Under the pieces are notes generated by a model that did not search any database, was not told where the DNA came from, and was given only the letters and a program-made list of their open reading frames with translations. From an uncultured Ruminococcus sp. (GTDB lineage Bacteria > Bacillota > Clostridia > Oscillospirales > Ruminococcaceae): a stretch of DNA of 8,770 nt. The stretch is taken from contig CAMWXM010000111.1 of assembly GCA_947178195.1 (NCBI GenBank), positions 1-8,770 of the forward strand, read 5' to 3'. The position numbers and the translations under genes are program-made. Shown here one piece after another: positions 5,515 to 8,770 of this stretch. How positions within the stretch are numbered: the stretch's first letter is position 1; every line of letters starts with the position of its first letter.

Positions 5515-7329
5515 TTAATCACTATACACTTTAAAATGAACATCTTTACCTATAAGGAATTTGTTAAGAATTATCAGGTCTTTTACACTTATCATACCGT
5601 CTCCGTCAACGTCGCCCGGCTGAGCGTGAGGAGCAGTGGCGGCAGGTGCGGCTAAGCTTGAAATTATCATACGCTTTAATTTAAGAGAATCAAAAACATT
5701 GACCTTTTTATCTTTTGTTACATCTCCCGATATAAAATCTACAACTGGTCCGGTCGCGTCTGTAGGATTTGTTTCAGGCTGTTTCGGATTTGAAGAACCA
5801 TCTGAATCAAGGTTGCTGCCCTCGGAAGCGTCGTAATTTTTATAATAATCCGTAACTGTGATACCGTTTGTTCCAAGTGGAATTTCGTGATCGAGACCTA
5901 TATATTTTCCGGTTTTGTTTGTCTGCCACAGCGACTTCTCAAACAGAGCATACTTTTTTTCTTCCCATGTTATTGTTGTTCCCGAATTAATTGAGTAGCT
6001 GAATCCTGCCCATAAACCTCCTGTATCGCCGGAGTTGGTGTTCAGACACCAGAATGTATGATTGATATGATGTTTTATCATGTAGTCACGGAGAAGCTCC
6101 ATCCATTTCTGGTTTTCAGCTCCGTCCATATGACCGCCCCATTCACCGATAAGCAACGGAGCAATATCTTCTTCATTAAGATATGCCCAGGTATCGTACC
6201 AGTAGTCGTCCAGAAGGGTTTGTTCAGTGAAATCCTTTTCAAACCATTTCTGTGCGAAAACTGACGGACCGTAGTCGTGAGGAGAGTAAACTATCTGGCT
6301 TGTACCGTGCTTCGGCTGGATAGGATATTCTCTTGCACCGCGGAAGTTTCCGCCCCACCATGCGCCTATGTACGGCGAATTTTTTTCTCTGTCAGCTATA
6401 CCCCAGTAGTCGCCCGGCATTGCACCGCTAAGGGACTGTTCAACGCCTTCGATAAAGATAAGCGCGTTAGGGTTTACATCTAAAATTGCGTCGGCACATT
6501 TTGTCGCCGCATAAGCCCAGTTGTTTTCATCGGTAGAGCCGTCCCATTTAGCAGCCTCTTTTCCTTCCTGTCCTTTACCGTGAGGCTCATTTTTAAGGTC
6601 GTATCCTATAAGAGTATCATTATTTTTGTATTTGTCAGCCAGCCAGACAAGGGTGTCGATCCATATATCGGTAGTAACCATAACGCTGGGCATGCCGGCG
6701 TCAGCGTTTCCTTTAGTTTCTTTGCCGTACCATAGGTTATAGTTATGACCTGAGTTGTCCGCGTGTGGGCTGTGAATGTCGATGAATGCCTTAATGCCGT
6801 ATTTTTTGCATTTATCGAGGATAACGTCAAATCCGCGGTCGCTTGTTATAAGGGTTTTACCGTCAGCTTCAACAAAGTCCTTATTAATGTTGCCGTACGT
6901 TCCGGCTTTGATAATACCGCCGTTTCCGTCGTCCTCATCCTGTGGGGGATTATATGAAGCCTGCATACCGCCCGCGCCTATCTGATAGGGTTTGCCTTCC
7001 ATCCATGAAAGAATAAGTTCTGTTGAGATAGGGAAACGGATAACGTTGATACCTCTGTCCGCTACCTCGGAAAGCATATCGTCTATATCGCCGGCGTAAA
7101 GGTAGTGGGGCGAATATTCAATACAGTTCAGACCGAACCAGTTAGCGCCGGTAAGCCATACCTGATTGCCGTCCTTATCGTAAAGTCTGCTGCCGGAAGC
7201 ATGAAGCCAGTCATCGTTATTGGTATCCACCGCAGACGTCATAAACGCACCGCCTAATGCGGACGTAACGCTTGATGCGGCAACTGTCAGCAATGTTGCT
7301 GCAGTTATAATTTTTTTCTTTAAATTCAT
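5515..7329 (-). CDS. Secreted GH5 endoglucanase with C-terminal type I dockerin
   Basis: This 604-residue cellulase starts with a Sec signal peptide (MNLKKK basic start, hydrophobic core 7-28, likely cleavage near Ala33). The catalytic (beta/alpha)8 module spans about 37-500. Acid/base Glu248 is in DLKNEPHG and nucleophile Glu396 in LIGEWGG; His351 and Tyr353 in SPHDYG are conserved substrate-site residues. WLTGANWFG near 59 and WCLNTNSGDTGG at 427-438 suggest subfamily GH5_1, an assignment from memory. A Ser/Asp/Asn/Pro/Thr-rich linker (about 501-530) leads to a dockerin (533-597) with two calcium-loop repeats, GDVTKDKKVNVFD and GDVDGDGMISVKD. It would hydrolyse internal beta-1,4-glucan bonds outside the cell, docked on a scaffoldin cohesin. 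The ATG at 7329 has AGGAGG (7335-7340) 5 nt upstream. Base composition looks somewhat more GC-rich than the neighbours. Confidence 0.95.
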   Translation of the reverse strand: MNLKKKIITAATLLTVAASSVTSALGGAFMTSAVDTNNDDWLHASGSRLYDKDGNQVWLTGANWFGLNCIEYSPHYLYAGDIDDMLSEVADRGINVIRFPISTELILSWMEGKPYQIGAGGMQASYNPPQDEDDGNGGIIKAGTYGNINKDFVEADGKTLITSDRGFDVILDKCKKYGIKAFIDIHSPHADNSGHNYNLWYGKETKGNADAGMPSVMVTTDIWIDTLVWLADKYKNNDTLIGYDLKNEPHGKGQEGKEAAKWDGSTDENNWAYAATKCADAILDVNPNALIFIEGVEQSLSGAMPGDYWGIADREKNSPYIGAWWGGNFRGAREYPIQPKHGTSQIVYSPHDYGPSVFAQKWFEKDFTEQTLLDDYWYDTWAYLNEEDIAPLLIGEWGGHMDGAENQKWMELLRDYMIKHHINHTFWCLNTNSGDTGGLWAGFSYSINSGTTITWEEKKYALFEKSLWQTNKTGKYIGLDHEIPLGTNGITVTDYYKNYDASEGSNLDSDGSSNPKQPETNPTDATGPVVDFISGDVTKDKKVNVFDSLKLKRMIISSLAAPAATAPHAQPGDVDGDGMISVKDLIILNKFLIGKDVHFKVYSD

Positions 7330-7343
7330 AAAAACCTCCTATT

Positions 7344-7378
7344 TTTTTATGGCCCTTGCTATGGAAATGCCATAAAAA
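7344..7378 (-). promoter_or_regulatory. Leader hairpin directly upstream of the cellulase ribosome site
   Basis: Perfect 10-bp arms (7344-7353 and 7369-7378, each GCCATAAAAA or its complement) enclose a 15-nt loop. In the transcript the hairpin sits just 3 nt upstream of AGGAGG in a leader of about 140 nt. It could protect the mRNA 5' region, influence ribosome access or be an operator; sequence alone does not decide. Half of the stem is A/T, so stability is moderate. Confidence 0.5.
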
Positions 7379-7475
7379 TTCGTCTCAGACCTGATTTATA
7401 ATTTTTTATCAATTTTCAGGTTTTATGCGTTTTACAAATATAATTCGGGCTGTTTCTTATTTACTATCTATATTT

Positions 7476-7504
7476 ATTATAATACATGATTTGCAAAAAG
7501 TCAA
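7476..7504 (-). promoter_or_regulatory. Sigma-A promoter of the GH5-dockerin gene
   Basis: On the minus strand a -35 TTGACT (7499-7504) and a perfect -10 TATAAT (7476-7481) are 17 bp apart. The predicted start near 7469 gives a leader of roughly 140 nt. The -35 begins only 25 bp beyond the stop codon of the upstream FAD gene, and no terminator lies between them, so read-through from that gene could add to expression. Confidence 0.82.
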
Positions 7505-7528
7505 TGAAAATATTAAGTCATTCACTAT

Positions 7529-8590
7529 CTATTTCACTGACAATTTCATATTTGAAAAGGTATCTGCCATATTGCCGACAAAGTCCCATTGTCTGCTCAT
7601 ATAAACCCAGATTTGACTTGCAAGCTTTTTATATTCGGAATAAATCAGCTCGGTATTTCCGAAATGTTTACAAATCGCAGAAGCAACAGCATGACCACTT
7701 TCCATTCCTGCAGAAATCCCCTCCCCCATAGGGTTTAGGAATCCAGCCGCCTCTCCCGCAAAAAACACTCTTCCTTTTCCAAAATCCACATGACAGCCCG
7801 GTTTTATTTTCGGCATAAGCCATTTTTCTTCTTTTAGCTGGTCAGTGATATTCAAGCTGTGATTATCTTTCATATACTTTATAAAGCAATCATAATATTC
7901 AGGAAGTGCTGCCCTATTTTCTGCCGCAACCCCCAACACCAGTTTATCATCTTTCACATTGAACCAGGCGTCATAACCTGACAGTTCAGGCTGTAAGTAA
8001 GCATAAAAATAATGAAGATCGAGCTCGATACTGCCGTGATTAAATGTCTGATAGGTTGTGATATAATCCTGTTCCTGACGCAGAAGCTTTCTTTTAACAC
8101 TTCCGACAACGCCCTCGCAGTCAATGACATAGTCAGCCTCAGCAGTATATATTTTTTCTCCTTGCATCGTAACAATTACTTTATCTGAGGATTCCTCACA
8201 GCTTATCACAGAAGTATTATCCCTGAGTTCTGCACCTGAGGATACTGCGCCTTGTGCCAGCCAATTATCAAAGGAGCTTCGCCATACATTCAAACCTTCT
8301 TGTTCAAAACGATACTCTTTTCCTTTATCTGTAGTGAATATCATTCCTCTGTTGTCAATTGGCGTACACGTCACCGATAATGGAATTTCCTCCCCGAAAT
8401 ATTTTTTCACCAGCTCCATAGATTTTTTGATAAGCACGCCGGAACAGGATTTGTATCTCGGCATTCTGAATTTTTCAGCAAGGAGTACATCATATCCTTT
8501 TTCCGACAGAGCTTTTGCCGCTGTACTTCCTGTTGGTCCTGCACCAATTACTATTATGTCATATTTACGGTTTTGATTTGAATCTGACAT
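7529..8590 (-). CDS. FAD-dependent oxidoreductase, geranylgeranyl reductase family
   Basis: This 353-residue flavoprotein starts with a Rossmann dinucleotide fold: IIVIGAGPTGSTAAKAL at 12-28 binds the FAD ADP moiety, with Glu39 at the end of the second strand. The family motif RYKSCSG at 45-51 matches the PxxxxCxG element of geranylgeranyl reductases, and GRVFFAGEAAGFLNPMGEGIS at 273-293 is the second FAD-binding segment. COG0644 members include archaeal and plant geranylgeranyl reductases, FixC-like proteins and tailoring monooxygenases or halogenases, so the reaction (isoprenoid double-bond reduction or another flavin reaction) is not fixed. The ATG at 8590 has AGGAGG (8600-8605) 9 nt upstream, and the gene ends in TAG. 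No membrane segment is evident. It is transcribed toward the cellulase from its own promoter and shows no clear functional partner. Confidence 0.9.
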   Translation of the reverse strand: MSDSNQNRKYDIIVIGAGPTGSTAAKALSEKGYDVLLAEKFRMPRYKSCSGVLIKKSMELVKKYFGEEIPLSVTCTPIDNRGMIFTTDKGKEYRFEQEGLNVWRSSFDNWLAQGAVSSGAELRDNTSVISCEESSDKVIVTMQGEKIYTAEADYVIDCEGVVGSVKRKLLRQEQDYITTYQTFNHGSIELDLHYFYAYLQPELSGYDAWFNVKDDKLVLGVAAENRAALPEYYDCFIKYMKDNHSLNITDQLKEEKWLMPKIKPGCHVDFGKGRVFFAGEAAGFLNPMGEGISAGMESGHAVASAICKHFGNTELIYSEYKKLASQIWVYMSRQWDFVGNMADTFSNMKLSVK

Positions 8591-8655
8591 TACATTTCTC
8601 CTCCTGATAACCTTTGTTTCATTTTTTTACAACTCTTTTTTCAGCACTTCTGTTC

Positions 8656-8680
8656 AAAGGATTTTGTACACCTATCCTTT
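8656..8680. promoter_or_regulatory. Operator-like inverted repeat at the FAD gene transcription start
   Basis: Perfect 7-bp arms AAAGGAT (8656-8662) and ATCCTTT (8674-8680) flank an 11-bp centre containing the palindrome TGTACA. The repeat starts at the predicted +1 of the FAD gene (near 8679), a usual place for a repressor site. It could equally be a small 5' hairpin in the transcript. No matching regulator gene is in the window, and it does not resemble the TetR operators at 687 and 729. Confidence 0.45.
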
Positions 8681-8685
8681 TTTCT

Positions 8686-8714
8686 ATTATATTTTTTTGA
8701 GAAGGATGTGTCAA
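8686..8714 (-). promoter_or_regulatory. Consensus sigma-A promoter of the FAD oxidoreductase gene
   Basis: On the minus strand a perfect -35 TTGACA (8709-8714) and a perfect -10 TATAAT (8686-8691) are separated by 17 bp, the ideal sigma-A arrangement. The start near 8679 gives an 89-nt leader. A fully consensus promoter implies strong intrinsic activity, and so either high constitutive expression or control by a repressor. Confidence 0.87.
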
Positions 8715-8751
8715 GTTTTATTGTACCATATCAGCTATAGGTTCAAAAAAT

Positions 8752-8762
8752 ATTTGACAAAT
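8752..8762 (+). promoter_or_regulatory. Possible rightward -35 box at the window edge
   Basis: A perfect TTGACA (8754-8759) sits inside the small palindrome ATTTGACAAAT. If it is a -35 element, its -10 box would fall beyond the end of the window, and it would drive a gene divergent from the FAD oxidoreductase. The evidence is one hexamer in AT-rich DNA, so this is tentative. Confidence 0.25.
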
Positions 8763-8770
8763 TACTGTTT

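Noticed and set aside
6606..6830. Small open frames on both strands inside the cellulase
   Set aside because: They are out-of-frame shadows of a strongly supported GH5 coding sequence.
7424..7437. cre-like catabolite-control site in the cellulase leader (TGTAAAACGCATAAA on the minus strand)
   Set aside because: The spacing is one base too long for the usual cre consensus and the second half is poor.
1..8770. CRISPR arrays, tRNA or rRNA genes, insertion sequences or attachment sites
   Set aside because: No regularly spaced repeats, tRNA-like cloverleaf, rRNA sequence, transposase motif or terminal inverted repeats were seen.

Overview
The window reads as low-to-moderate GC Firmicutes DNA, most likely a rumen or gut Ruminococcus-type clostridium. 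The main reason is a secreted GH5 endoglucanase with a C-terminal type I dockerin of the style found in ruminococcal cellulosomal enzymes. Strong AGGAGG ribosome sites, sigma-A promoters with 17-bp spacers and AT-rich intergenic DNA agree with this. The genus is an inference; no rRNA or other marker is present.

Left part (1-5510): a divergent regulator and operon. A TetR-family repressor gene (minus strand) faces a rightward operon across a 158-bp gap. The gap holds both promoters and two matching 17-bp palindromes whose centres are 42 bp apart, one over the operon's -35 box and one just past its predicted start. The operon encodes, in order, a membrane-anchored alpha/beta hydrolase, a stand-alone NRPS-type condensation-domain protein, a discrete acyl carrier protein, an acyl-activating AMP ligase and a single-domain SCP2 lipid-carrier protein. 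The simplest model is that the ligase activates an acyl group and loads it on the ACP, the condensation domain transfers it to an amine or alcohol acceptor, the SCP2 protein handles the lipid intermediate or product, and the hydrolase trims or recycles acyl groups. The product is unknown. The ligase reading frame is broken by one in-frame TAG at codon 107, with all downstream motifs intact, so the pathway may be recently inactivated in this strain, or the stop may be a sequence error or be read through.

Right part (5476-8770): a 10-11-bp stem-loop ends the operon and also the convergent gene. Leftward from there lie the GH5-dockerin cellulase, with its own consensus promoter and a 140-nt leader carrying a hairpin next to the ribosome site, and then a geranylgeranyl-reductase-family FAD oxidoreductase with a perfect consensus promoter and a palindrome at its transcription start. 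A possible rightward -35 box sits at the right edge of the window. The cellulase appears functionally unrelated to the lipid operon; whether the FAD enzyme belongs with it cannot be told from sequence alone.
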